Assembly: GCA_026014465.1 (NCBI GenBank)
Contig: JAOZID010000004.1
Coordinates: forward strand, 186,001-250,000
Origin: Candidatus Bathyarchaeota archaeon
GTDB lineage: Archaea > Thermoproteota > Bathyarchaeia > Bathyarchaeales > Bathycorpusculaceae
Length of the DNA stretch: 64,000 bases
Direction: 5' to 3'
In this document: piece after piece, positions 8,690 through 17,779 of the stretch
How positions within the stretch are numbered: the first letter of the stretch is position 1
Layout of the letters: every line of letters begins with the position of its first letter
Notes under the pieces: generated by a model
What the model saw: the letters and a program-made list of their open reading frames with translations, nothing else
What the model was told of the DNA's origin: nothing
The model's database searches: none
Translations under genes and position numbers: made by a program

Positions 8690-9757
8690 ATGGCTGGGCT
8701 AAAAGACCTAAAATTCGCTATGGGCACAAGCATTTTTTTAGCCAGCTTCATATTTGGCGCGTTCTTGTTAGGTGTCATTTTCATTTTGCAGTATGCGGTG
8801 CTGGATTTTGACGTCGTGACTGGGGTGTTTCTTGCGGTGGCTGGGACGGTTTTGTTTGTTTTGTTCCAGTATGCCCTTGGTCCTGCAATTGTTAGCGCGA
8901 GTACGCATCTGCATTACCTTAAGCCAGGGGAAAATCCGTGGCTGGAAAACGCAGTTAAGGAACTAGCTGAGAAAGATGGACTGCCTATGCCTAGGCTTGC
9001 TACGGTGCCCAATAAGGCTCCTAACGCGTTTACGTTTGGCAGAACCAGCAAAAGTGCGGTTTTGGCGGTGCATGAGGGTCTGCTGACCAGTTTGAATCCA
9101 GCCGAAATCAAGGCTGTGTTGGCTCATGAATTGGGGCACATTAAACATAAAGACTACGCGGTCATGACAGTTCTTTCCGCTTTACCCCTTATTGCTTATT
9201 GGATATCCCAAATCGCCCTGCGTTCTGTATGGTTTGGCGGTGCACGTTCTAGGCGCGGACGTGACGAGGGAAACGCTGGCGCAGCGTTGCTGGCTATAGG
9301 CGCAATTTCTTTTGTTGTCTACATCTTGTCTTTTCTTGCAGTAAGACGGCTTAGCAGGCTGCGTGAACACTACGCGGATTCCTACAGCGCATACCTAACC
9401 AGCGACCCCCGCGGACTCCAAAGTGCCTTGGCAAAAATCACGTACGGCTTATCCATAGCGCCCAAGGCTGAAGGCAACGCACGGAGTTTCTACATTGAAG
9501 ACCCTACCATGGCGCGGCAAGAAGTTGCTCAGATAATGGAGAAGAAAAACGAGTACGACCTGGATAAGGACGGCGTTTTGGATGAACGCGAATTAATTCA
9601 TGCTATGGAAAAAGAGGCGAAATCCAGTTGGGTTAAGATGAATGGCTTATTTGCTACGCATCCGCCGACGTTTAAGCGTATCTTGCTGTTGCGTGAGATA
9701 GAAAACGAGATGGCTACTGGGACTTATAGTGGCGACAACCTGTATGCCCACGTTTAA
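8690..9757 (+). CDS. htpX: HtpX-like M48 membrane metalloprotease with EF-hand
   Basis: A 355-residue integral membrane protease. Two N-terminal membrane helices (~residues 10-65) precede the catalytic motif HELGH at 146-150. A second hydrophobic pair (~155-220) follows, then Glu226 in REHYAD, the expected third zinc ligand of M48 enzymes. Such proteases degrade misfolded membrane proteins. Unusual for the family is a canonical 12-residue EF-hand loop at 290-301 (Asp290, Asp292, Asp294, Gly295, Asp298, Glu301), located between the protease core and the C-terminal THPP segment typical of HtpX. This suggests calcium control or stability. No clear operon partner. Confidence 0.9.
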   Translation: MAGLKDLKFAMGTSIFLASFIFGAFLLGVIFILQYAVLDFDVVTGVFLAVAGTVLFVLFQYALGPAIVSASTHLHYLKPGENPWLENAVKELAEKDGLPMPRLATVPNKAPNAFTFGRTSKSAVLAVHEGLLTSLNPAEIKAVLAHELGHIKHKDYAVMTVLSALPLIAYWISQIALRSVWFGGARSRRGRDEGNAGAALLAIGAISFVVYILSFLAVRRLSRLREHYADSYSAYLTSDPRGLQSALAKITYGLSIAPKAEGNARSFYIEDPTMARQEVAQIMEKKNEYDLDKDGVLDERELIHAMEKEAKSSWVKMNGLFATHPPTFKRILLLREIENEMATGTYSGDNLYAHV

Positions 9758-9869
9758 CCTGTTGGTTTTGTTGCTGGGTTTTGATGGCTTTTTTTGTTTT
9801 TTGATGTTTGTTTGTGGTTTTGTGTTTGTGTTCTTCTTGAGTAGTGGTATGTATGTGTAGGTCATAATC

Positions 9870-9880
9870 TTATTTAATAT
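9870..9880 (+). promoter_or_regulatory. TATA box of the pilus operon
   Basis: TTATTTAATAT about 55-65 bases upstream of the chosen start (9935) of the first pilin, giving a leader of roughly 30 bases that contains the strong GGAGGTGA ribosome-binding site at 9920-9927. Confidence 0.45.
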
Positions 9881-9934
9881 CCAACTTCTTGTGTCTTATT
9901 GTTTGAGATAGAGATGGTTGGAGGTGAAGTGTAC

Positions 9935-10357
9935 ATGATTAAAGCTCGAAGATTACTCAAAAACAGGACTGCCTTCTCCGCAGTTATAGCCTCTTTGATA
10001 CTCATGCTTCTTGCTGTCGCATCTGGTGTAGTAGTATACGCCTATGTGATGGGCTGGATTGGCGGTGTACAACAAAACCCAACAAATACTGGAGTGTTAC
10101 AGGTTGACTCAGCAGTAGCATCAACTAGCACTGTAAAAGTCTACGTCAGAAACGTCGGCGGTGTTAACCTTCAACTCGACCAGTTCTACATTGAAGGAAC
10201 AGCCGTAGCAAATGCTACAACCTTATCGCCTGCTCTTAACGTGCAAAGCACAGCATATCTAGAATTACCCTACACTATGACGTCTAACCTGTTCTATGAG
10301 GTAAAGGTTGTCTGTACTGACGGCACCACCGTAAGCACTTCAGTCCAAGCCCAATAA
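9935..10357 (+). CDS. Type IV pilin-like protein 1
   Basis: Start at the ATG at 9935, 7 bases after GGAGGTGA, rather than the TTG at 9899. The ~140-residue protein opens with a short basic segment (MIKARRLLKNRT) followed by a ~25-residue hydrophobic helix, the layout of an archaeal class III signal peptide cut by a prepilin peptidase. The rest is a beta-rich, Thr/Ser/Val-rich head. It is the first of three such proteins ahead of the secretion ATPase and is probably a major subunit of a surface filament. Confidence 0.8.
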   Translation: MIKARRLLKNRTAFSAVIASLILMLLAVASGVVVYAYVMGWIGGVQQNPTNTGVLQVDSAVASTSTVKVYVRNVGGVNLQLDQFYIEGTAVANATTLSPALNVQSTAYLELPYTMTSNLFYEVKVVCTDGTTVSTSVQAQ

Positions 10358-10422
10358 GAAGGGTGATCTATCTGCCCCTTTTCCTTTTTTTAGTTCAAAC
10401 CTAACTGACAAGGTCAAAAACC

Positions 10423-10875
10423 ATGTTGAAGAAGCTGTTGCGTAACAAGAAAGGCGTAAGCGAAGTCATAGGGAGCCTTATCTTGATATTCATAGTCACC
10501 GTTGCAGGTGTTGCAGTGTACGCTTACAGCGTGAGCTCGTTTAACTCGTCAAGCAGCTTCTTCCAGCAGCAATCCCAAAACGACGCAGCCCAAGTCCGAG
10601 AAAGCTTCTCAATCACCAGAGTCTGGTACGACACATCCAACCAGTTCAACCTAACCCTGTTTAACCACGGCGAAATAGACATCACCATAAACGCCGTCTA
10701 CCTAAACGGCACAGCCGTAACCCAATACCTCACCGAAACAAACGTGAGAATAGGCGTCAACGAGCTATTCTGGCTCAAACTAGTTTCCCCCATCCCCATC
10801 GAATCAGGTTCTACCCTGGAGATTCTGGTTGTTACCCAGCGAGGAGGCAAAGGCACTGTTTTCTATAAAGCATAG
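10423..10875 (+). CDS. Type IV pilin-like protein 2
   Basis: 150 residues. The N-terminus LLRNKKGVSEVIGS followed by a hydrophobic helix is a textbook archaeal pilin signal, with likely cleavage after KKG. A Ser/Gln-rich stalk and a beta-rich head with several N-glycosylation sequons (NLT-type) follow. The 3' end overlaps the next gene by 47 bases, so translation of the two is probably coupled. Confidence 0.82.
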   Translation: MLKKLLRNKKGVSEVIGSLILIFIVTVAGVAVYAYSVSSFNSSSSFFQQQSQNDAAQVRESFSITRVWYDTSNQFNLTLFNHGEIDITINAVYLNGTAVTQYLTETNVRIGVNELFWLKLVSPIPIESGSTLEILVVTQRGGKGTVFYKA

Positions 10876-13360
10876 GCGCTCTAAACGTGGTGTTGGAACC
10901 ATCGTGGGCGCCACCTTCATAATGTTAATTTTGCTTTCTGGATTTGCTTTCTACAGCATAATACTAAGCAGCATCAACAGCTACAACGAAACCGCACGGC
11001 TAGTAGCTGATGCTGAGTGGGTTCGTACTCAAGAAGACCTCGCCTTCAACTCTGTGCTGGTAATGAGCGACAACACCCTAAACGTTACCGTAACAAACAC
11101 GGGCACCACAGTTGCAACAGTTCTTTGGCTTGGCTTTTTCAACGAATCCGTAACCCCCGAAGCACAATGGTACTTTGAATTAGCTGAACAGCTTGCCCCA
11201 GACGAAACCAAAAGCATATTCCCCGACTTCCCCGTCTCCCCCGACCAACAATACGTCATACAACTGGTAACCGAAGCAGGCAACACCTACGAATACAGCT
11301 TCACAGTATCCAGCCAAATCACCTGCGAACTCGTCTCTTTTGTTTCACCCCCAACAGTTTACCAAAACAGCAACTTCTCCCTATTCCTCATAGTCACAAA
11401 CACCGACCCCGACATGGACCTCATCCAAAACCTAACCGTCACGCTAAACGTATCCCCCAGCAGCGTAGTTACCTTGAAAGATGCGCCTGACTCTTTAACG
11501 GTGCCCTTGCTTCGAAGCGGCGAAAGCGCCTATTTCACTTGGATTTACCAAGCAACCGAAACTGGAGTTGCAACTTTCACGATAAGCTACGAGCAGGCTC
11601 CTGAGGGCGTTTTCACTACAGCAGAGGTCACGGTTGAATCTGCCCCTGAGGGGGGCGGCAGTGGCGGCGCAGTTACCATTTCAGGGGGAGATGGAACTGT
11701 GTCGTCTAATCCTTCCGCGTCCAGTGTGGTTTCTGATACGCAATACGTTAGCGGTGATGTGGAAGATTTGGCGCAAAGTGATTTGCAATCTATGGTTTTC
11801 CAGTCTTACTATACCGGGTCAGTTACGGATACGGAAAGCTTTGTCGCTACCAACGAATCTAACGTGGACGAGGTTCCTTCTTTGGGAAGCAGCAGCGATT
11901 TTAAGGCGCAGCAGGTGGGACCTGACGGCAAATATGACGTGTTGACTGAAGAGCAGACAAGTGACAAATCAACTGTGCCTTTGATTGATGCGGAATCGTT
12001 TGAAGGTATCTTTCCTCCTCCGGGCTGGAGCGCTTCTGGCCGTTGGAATAACGAGCAAAACTTTGCGTATGACGGGAAAGTTTCAGCAGATTTTGATGGG
12101 GGCTCTTGGCAGTATGGTGAATTGACTACGGCGGGTGTGGATACTCGTGAGGTTGATGCTGTTTACGTGGATTTTTGGTACCGTGATGGTGGCTGTGAAT
12201 CTGGGGAGTTCCTTCTTCAGTATTACAATGGCTTTTATTGGGTTAATGCTGCTGACCTTGGTGAAACCTCCTCTGAACGAGAATGGCTTCACTACCAAGA
12301 CACAATAACCGAGAGCCAGTTCTTTGTCTCGGGCTTCAGGATGCGCTGGGTTGGCTTTACTGATAACAACAATGACGACATGAACGTTGATTTAGTAACA
12401 ATAAGCGTAGAAGCTGACCAGGTAAACTATGAACTAAACTTGGAATTGCAGTGGACAAATCTGGATTACGAACAAACCAACGAGTGGCTGTGCATCTACG
12501 GCGGTAAAATGGACAAGGAAGCCCTCCAAGTAGACGTTTGGGACGGGAAAAACTGGGAAACCCTGTTCGAGGATTTGTCTACCGGCTGGAATAACGTGTC
12601 TATCTCTTCGTATCTTACCTCAAAAACTTTGACGCTGCGGCTGCTTGCTGGACTAGAATCTGAAGATACATCTCAAAGCAGCTGGGAAATAGACGCATCC
12701 CTTGTACACTCATGGACTATTTCAGACCAGTACACCGCAGACGTTGAATTCACCATACCTTCAAGCATCCTTGACCCGAATTCGATGTTATGGTCTGCTG
12801 TGAGCTACTGGGACGTAGCAAACGTCGACGTAACCGTTCAACTCTACAATTTCACCTCACAAAGCTACATAACCACTGCCCAGTACACTTCGTCTTCAAC
12901 CCCAAACACGCCCGAGCTTTCCTCGCAGAACATACCCTCTGGCACAGAACACTTCCAAGACACCTCAGGCAACTACCAAATCAAAATCACCGGAGTAAAA
13001 GACGACAGCTCCCAGTTCCTCCTAAACGTTGACTGGATAAACATCCTCCTATCCTACGACTCCGCTGGCTCAACCATACCTGCAGACAGCTGGCAAACAT
13101 ACACCATTGCGGCATCCTCAACAGACGGTTTACCCGCAGCCTACACCTACACCTCCATATTCGTAAACGGCACCAGCATAAACCTCACCGATGCTTCAGA
13201 CAACTCCACCTTGTCCAACCCCGCATGGGTAAAATTAGACGAAAACGGCACATACTCTTTCAACCTAAAATCCACCAGCCCAGAAGCAGAAGACTTTCGC
13301 ATCTTAGCCGTGGTAGGCACAACTATTGGTCAAAAAACGGTAACTCAGGAGGCACCATAA
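10829..13360 (+). CDS. Very large pilin-like surface protein
   Basis: 843 residues, starting at a TTG at 10829 with GGAGA six bases before it; the start lies inside the preceding gene. Residues ~17-45 (RRSKRGVGTIVGATF and a hydrophobic helix) form a class III-type pilin signal. The rest is extracellular: an N-terminal pilin-like beta region, a CARDB-like domain (~170-270), a Gly/Ser-rich linker, then long beta-rich segments that look like jelly-roll modules with paired aromatic and Asp/Asn-rich turns. No C-terminal membrane helix. It could be a tip adhesin or a minor pilin carrying a binding head. Its stop overlaps the next ATG (TAATG). Confidence 0.78.
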   Translation: MLPSEEAKALFSIKHRRSKRGVGTIVGATFIMLILLSGFAFYSIILSSINSYNETARLVADAEWVRTQEDLAFNSVLVMSDNTLNVTVTNTGTTVATVLWLGFFNESVTPEAQWYFELAEQLAPDETKSIFPDFPVSPDQQYVIQLVTEAGNTYEYSFTVSSQITCELVSFVSPPTVYQNSNFSLFLIVTNTDPDMDLIQNLTVTLNVSPSSVVTLKDAPDSLTVPLLRSGESAYFTWIYQATETGVATFTISYEQAPEGVFTTAEVTVESAPEGGGSGGAVTISGGDGTVSSNPSASSVVSDTQYVSGDVEDLAQSDLQSMVFQSYYTGSVTDTESFVATNESNVDEVPSLGSSSDFKAQQVGPDGKYDVLTEEQTSDKSTVPLIDAESFEGIFPPPGWSASGRWNNEQNFAYDGKVSADFDGGSWQYGELTTAGVDTREVDAVYVDFWYRDGGCESGEFLLQYYNGFYWVNAADLGETSSEREWLHYQDTITESQFFVSGFRMRWVGFTDNNNDDMNVDLVTISVEADQVNYELNLELQWTNLDYEQTNEWLCIYGGKMDKEALQVDVWDGKNWETLFEDLSTGWNNVSISSYLTSKTLTLRLLAGLESEDTSQSSWEIDASLVHSWTISDQYTADVEFTIPSSILDPNSMLWSAVSYWDVANVDVTVQLYNFTSQSYITTAQYTSSSTPNTPELSSQNIPSGTEHFQDTSGNYQIKITGVKDDSSQFLLNVDWINILLSYDSAGSTIPADSWQTYTIAASSTDGLPAAYTYTSIFVNGTSINLTDASDNSTLSNPAWVKLDENGTYSFNLKSTSPEAEDFRILAVVGTTIGQKTVTQEAP

Positions 13361-14994
13361 TGGCTTCAGATGAAACCGAATTGGAATCCAAGCCACAAAT
13401 CTTCCTTGACGTAACTTCATCGAAACGTTCGAAAAACAAAAAACCCAAGAAAACCGAGAAACCCGCCAAAAAAGAAGCTGCTCCTAAACCTGCTCCTGAA
13501 CCTACAGAAGAAAAGCAAAACATCACCTTCAAAGATTTCTACTCTGTTATTCCCCCGTTTGGCAACGTAGGAATCGAAGTTGAAAAAGCAACGGGCAGGC
13601 TGCTGTACTCTGTTATCGAACCCACGATGGATGAAACTGAAACGAAGATGCTTTCCACGCTAAAGACGCTTCTAAAAGAAGAAACCCAAATCCCCCTGCG
13701 CATCCTCAAAGATGAATCGTTGGTGGAGGGTTTTCTAAGAGACCGCATTAGTGTTCTAATTAAACGTTTTAAAATAAACGTCACATCTGATGCCCTAGAA
13801 AAATTCATCTACTACATCAAACGCGATTTTCTAGGCTACGGCATCGTGGACGTGGTAATTCGCGACCAAAACATCGAAGACATCAGCTGCAACGGCTATG
13901 GCATTCCCATCTACGTCTGGCACCGCCTCTACGAATCCCTCCCCTCAAACGTAGTCTTCAAAACCAACAAAGAACTCGACGCCTTCGTAACCCGACTAGC
14001 ATACCGCGCGGGACACCAAATCTCCGTTTCCAACCCCATCCTCGAAGGCGCATTACCCGAAGGCTTTCGTATACAACTCACCCTAGAAGAAGTCTCAAAA
14101 CGCGGAGACACCTTCACCATCCGAAAAGTACGCGCCAACCCCTACACCATCGTTGACCTCATAAACTTGGGAACTTTGCCGCCTGCTATGGCTGCGTATT
14201 TTTGGCTTTTGGTGGAGAACCGTCGTTCGATAACTATTGCGGGTGCTACGGCTTCTGGAAAGACTGCTTTGATGAATTCTATTTGCTCTTTCCTTAGGCC
14301 TGAAATGAAAGTGGTTACTATTGAGGAGGTGCGCGAGCTGCGGCTTCATGAGAACTGGATTCCGATGGTTACGCGTCCTTCTGTGCAGGCAGGCGTTAAA
14401 GAGGTTACATTGTTTGATTTGCTAAAGTCTTCTTTGCGGCAAAGACCCGACAGTATTATCGTGGGTGAAGTCCGCGGCGAAGAAGCCTACACCCTGTTCC
14501 AGAGCATATCCGTTGGGCACGGCGGCATGTGCACCATACACGCAGAAGACGTAGACTCCGTAGAAAAACGCCTCCTAACCGAACCCATGAACATACCCCC
14601 CATGCTCCTCCCCATGATGAACGTCATCGCGTTGATTAACCGAACCAAATACCGCGACAACATCGTCAGGCGCGTCTTGGACCTTTCCGAAATCGCGGGA
14701 GTAGACCCCAAAACCGAACGTGTCAAATTCCAAAAACTCTTCGAATGGGACCCACGCGACGACACATTCCCGTTGCAGGTGGATTCTTACAAGCAAAGCG
14801 TCGCGCTTCAGAAAGTAGCCGCCATGAAGCATGTTCCTATAGAAAGCGTTGTTGAGGAACTGGAAAAACGCGAGTACGTCTTGAAGTGGATGGCACGCAA
14901 GGGCCTTAAGGACTACGATGAAGTCTCTGGCGTGATTAGAAAATACTACGTCAACCCTGGTGAAATTTACAACAAAGCGAGGTTTGGAATTTAA
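13360..14994 (+). CDS. Type II/IV secretion system ATPase (pilus assembly)
   Basis: 544 residues from the ATG at 13360, which overlaps the previous stop and has AGGAGG at 13347-13352. A longer frame from 13225 would run through the end of the previous gene and is not used. A basic/acidic low-complexity N-terminus (~1-55) precedes the N-domain and the RecA-like ATPase domain: Walker A GATASGKT at 295-302, Walker B-type IIVGE at 366-370, and a His box near GHGGMCTIHAE. This is the hexameric motor that drives pilin insertion, acting with the two membrane proteins that follow. The Walker A region (about 14160-14460) is written in T/G-rich codons, unlike the rest of the gene. Confidence 0.92.
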   Translation: MASDETELESKPQIFLDVTSSKRSKNKKPKKTEKPAKKEAAPKPAPEPTEEKQNITFKDFYSVIPPFGNVGIEVEKATGRLLYSVIEPTMDETETKMLSTLKTLLKEETQIPLRILKDESLVEGFLRDRISVLIKRFKINVTSDALEKFIYYIKRDFLGYGIVDVVIRDQNIEDISCNGYGIPIYVWHRLYESLPSNVVFKTNKELDAFVTRLAYRAGHQISVSNPILEGALPEGFRIQLTLEEVSKRGDTFTIRKVRANPYTIVDLINLGTLPPAMAAYFWLLVENRRSITIAGATASGKTALMNSICSFLRPEMKVVTIEEVRELRLHENWIPMVTRPSVQAGVKEVTLFDLLKSSLRQRPDSIIVGEVRGEEAYTLFQSISVGHGGMCTIHAEDVDSVEKRLLTEPMNIPPMLLPMMNVIALINRTKYRDNIVRRVLDLSEIAGVDPKTERVKFQKLFEWDPRDDTFPLQVDSYKQSVALQKVAAMKHVPIESVVEELEKREYVLKWMARKGLKDYDEVSGVIRKYYVNPGEIYNKARFGI

Positions 14995-15879
14995 ATGTCG
15001 AAAACCAGCTTTTCTGAAAGCCTTGCTAACGTAAGTTTTAAACTGTTTGGCGGAAAACTGCCCCAGTTCTCTACTTTCCAGCAGAGCTACCAGAAAAGCG
15101 GCATCCACATGTTCTATCAGTCCTACTATTCGCTGATGCTCTTCTCCTGCACCCTCTCGTTTGCTGTGACCTTTGGCGTTGGCATGCTCCTGCACATGTT
15201 TCTACTTCGAGTGCCCCTGCTCACCAGCATAGTTGCCACCTCCTGCTTATCCCTTGTCGCAGCAGCAATCATCGCAGCAGCCTTCATGGCTCTACCCCTC
15301 TACCGCGTCAGACAAAGAAAAAACCACCTCGACTCCAACCTTATCTACACCGTCGGATACATGAGCGTCCTAGCCGCTGGAGGCGTCCCCGTCGAACGTA
15401 TATTCACACGCATCTCCGAAGTCGAACCCCGCCCCGTAATCAAGTCACTGGCAACAAGATTCGTAGCCAACGTCAAACTGTTCGGACTCGACGTAGCCGC
15501 TTCTTTAGAGGACCTTACGATGCATAGTCCTTCTGATACTTTCTCCAAGCTTCTAAAAGGCATTTCAAACACAACCAAAACCAGCGGCGACCTCCAATCC
15601 CTGCTGCACTTCGAAACCAAACGGCTCCTCGCCCTAAAACGCGAACAACTCAAAAAAACCCTCTCCGCCCTAGTTGCCCTCTCCGAACTCTACGTAACAG
15701 CCATGGTCATGGCGCCCATAACCTTCATCATCATGCTCACCATACTGTCTGTTTTAGGTTCTGCACAGTTCGGCTTGTCCCCTGCTATGCAGCTAAACCT
15801 TGTAGTGTTCTTCGGGTTGCCCGTGATTTGCATAATCTTTATCGTATTGCTAGATGGCATTTTGCCCTCGGAGGATTAA
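14995..15879 (+). CDS. TadC/ArlJ-like pilus platform protein 1
   Basis: 294-residue membrane protein with paired N-terminal helices (~45-105), a cytoplasmic type II secretion F-domain-like helical bundle (~110-220) and C-terminal paired helices. It begins right after the ATPase stop. It is the inner-membrane platform that couples the ATPase to pilin extrusion. Together with the next gene it makes a two-protein platform, as TadB/TadC do, whereas archaella and most archaeal pili use one ArlJ. Confidence 0.85.
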   Translation: MSKTSFSESLANVSFKLFGGKLPQFSTFQQSYQKSGIHMFYQSYYSLMLFSCTLSFAVTFGVGMLLHMFLLRVPLLTSIVATSCLSLVAAAIIAAAFMALPLYRVRQRKNHLDSNLIYTVGYMSVLAAGGVPVERIFTRISEVEPRPVIKSLATRFVANVKLFGLDVAASLEDLTMHSPSDTFSKLLKGISNTTKTSGDLQSLLHFETKRLLALKREQLKKTLSALVALSELYVTAMVMAPITFIIMLTILSVLGSAQFGLSPAMQLNLVVFFGLPVICIIFIVLLDGILPSED

Positions 15880-15880
15880 C

Positions 15881-16744
15881 ATGTACTTTCAAAGAAAACT
15901 AAAACTTGCCGTGTTCGCCGTTTCCGCAGCCGTAGGCATAATCGTTATGCTGCTGCCGTTGCTTTCAGGGTTATACGCGCCCACACAGCCCTACTTGGTG
16001 CCTTTAAGCCAGCAAGTCAACAACACTTTTGCTTTGGGCATGATAATCATCTTGGTTTTCCCCGCCGTCGTAGAGTACAGTAATTATCGTTGGGTTAAAC
16101 AAGTTGAACATGCGATCCCCCGTGTTTTGCGAGACATCGCTGAAGCGGTGCGTTCAGGAATCACCCTGCCCCGCGCCGTGGAAGAAGCCTCCCAAAAAGG
16201 CTACGGTCCCTTATCTGACGAGTTAGAGCAGGCTATATCTCGGTTCGTGTTGGGGGCAAGTTGGGAAGAAGCCATTATGTCCCTGACAAAAAAGGTCAAT
16301 AATTCAGCTTTGTCTAGGTTTGCAACAATTTTGGTTGAGGCTAATCAGGCTGGTGGAAAGATGGGTGAAGTCCTAAACTCCAGCGTTGAACTCTTCTCCA
16401 GCCTAGAAGAATTCAAAGAAGAACAAGCCAACAACACCCGACCCTACCTCCTCACAATCTACCTAGCCCTAACCATCTTTCTCATAATCACCTATGTCAT
16501 GCTAACCCAGTTCCTAGGACCTCTTTCAGGTACGACACTGGAAAACACTGGCAACCTGACCGCCAACGTTTTAGACATAAACTATTACGCGTCCATCCTG
16601 TTTTGGGCATCCATCATAGAATCCCTGTTTGGAGGCTTGATTGCTGGCAAAATTGGTGACCGCAGTTATTCGGCTGGGTTACGCCACTCGGTTATTCTTC
16701 TGTTGATAACCGTTGCTTTCTTTAATGTGTTGGGTAATATATGA
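15881..16744 (+). CDS. TadC-like pilus platform protein 2
   Basis: Start at the ATG at 15881, preceded by GGAGG in the last codons of platform protein 1; the frame upstream to 15854 overlaps that gene and is not needed. About 287 residues: two N-terminal helices, a cytoplasmic F-domain-like segment containing the family signature (residues around GITLPRAVEEAS and NQAGGKMGEVL), and three C-terminal helices. It probably forms a heteromeric platform with the preceding protein. Confidence 0.85.
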   Translation: MYFQRKLKLAVFAVSAAVGIIVMLLPLLSGLYAPTQPYLVPLSQQVNNTFALGMIIILVFPAVVEYSNYRWVKQVEHAIPRVLRDIAEAVRSGITLPRAVEEASQKGYGPLSDELEQAISRFVLGASWEEAIMSLTKKVNNSALSRFATILVEANQAGGKMGEVLNSSVELFSSLEEFKEEQANNTRPYLLTIYLALTIFLIITYVMLTQFLGPLSGTTLENTGNLTANVLDINYYASILFWASIIESLFGGLIAGKIGDRSYSAGLRHSVILLLITVAFFNVLGNI

Positions 16745-16754
16745 GGTTAAGCGC

Positions 16755-17732
16755 ATGAAAGAAAAAAAGGAAGCCCCTGCTACAGCGCAGGCATCACAAG
16801 AACTCATCAACGAACAAAAAACCCATGATTTACTAGGGAACCTAATTAGCAAAGGCGTCCTAGAACTTAAGCCCTCACTAGAAAAATCAGGCATACGCTA
16901 CTTTGACATAGAAAACGTTTTAGGCACCGCAGACTTGCCCGCTGCGAAAGGGGTTCTTGATGACTTAACAAAAAAAGGCATGCTAAAAAGCAAAATTGCC
17001 AACCGCGTTTTGCTCTGCCCCAACTGTTCCTCTCCTGAAGTACATTCAAAGTTCCACTGTCCCCGATGCGACTCTGAAAACGTAATGCTAACCGAACTAA
17101 TCGAACACAAAACCTGCGGATACATAGGCGCCCGCAGCGATTTTCTTAGGGGAAACAAGCTAATCTGCCCCCGATGCTCAACCGACTTAACTAACCAACC
17201 CGCCGCCTACAAAATCATAGGCAACTTTTACCAATGTGACAACTGCGGCAACCGCTTTGACAAACCCGAAGTCGTGCATATCTGCCAAAACTGCGGCACA
17301 ACCTCTACTTTCCAGCAAGTCAAATACGTCAAAGTCTTCTCCTACCGCATAGACGACGATGTTGTGCAAAAATTCAGTGAAGAACTCCCCATTCTGGACA
17401 ACATAAAACGTTTCTTGGAGAAGAAAGGCTTAACGGTGAAACTGCACAGTGAAATAACAGGAATTTCAGGGGTTCCCTCAAAATTTGCTGTCATAGCAGA
17501 GAAAGCTCAAACCCGCGTAGTAATTGACGTGTCCTTGGAGGGCGAAAAGAACGATATAGTGGCGTTGCTGGCTAAGAAGATGGATGTTACGCCCACAAAG
17601 ATTTTGCTTCTTGACCTTTCAGGCGGAAAAGAGCTTGAGGGGCTGGGGAAAATCTACGGCATAGATGTTGTAAGCGCTACAGCCGACCAGGATGTCCCCA
17701 AAGACGTGGAGGCCCTGCTAAATGACGTATAA
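16755..17732 (+). CDS. Multi-zinc-ribbon protein, TackOD1-like, with nuclease-fold-like C-terminus
   Basis: Start at the ATG at 16755 (GAGG 8 bases before); ~325 residues. Residues ~20-85 look like a winged-helix domain. Residues ~88-190 carry four CxxC-type knuckles (CPNC, CPRC, CPRC, CDNC, plus CQNC), consistent with the thaumarchaeal output domain TackOD1. The final ~115 residues alternate helix and strand, with TGISGVPSKFAV followed by RVVIDV. That pattern resembles Mrr/PD-(D/E)xK folds, but the catalytic lysine is not obvious. It sits as the last gene of the pilus operon, so it may be a regulator or effector of pilus output. Function not proven. Confidence 0.6.
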   Translation: MKEKKEAPATAQASQELINEQKTHDLLGNLISKGVLELKPSLEKSGIRYFDIENVLGTADLPAAKGVLDDLTKKGMLKSKIANRVLLCPNCSSPEVHSKFHCPRCDSENVMLTELIEHKTCGYIGARSDFLRGNKLICPRCSTDLTNQPAAYKIIGNFYQCDNCGNRFDKPEVVHICQNCGTTSTFQQVKYVKVFSYRIDDDVVQKFSEELPILDNIKRFLEKKGLTVKLHSEITGISGVPSKFAVIAEKAQTRVVIDVSLEGEKNDIVALLAKKMDVTPTKILLLDLSGGKELEGLGKIYGIDVVSATADQDVPKDVEALLNDV

Positions 17733-17779
17733 CCCTGTTAATACTTCGTATCATCCATTAAATAGTAGTTCAATACACT

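Noticed and set aside
13225-13359. N-terminal extension of the secretion ATPase frame
   Set aside because: It overlaps the end of the large pilin-like gene, and the ATG at 13360 has a perfect AGGAGG ribosome-binding site.
9935-16744. Archaellum operon
   Set aside because: An ATPase and ArlJ-like proteins are present but no archaellin or ArlF/G/H genes; two TadC-like platforms and pilins fit a type IV pilus better.
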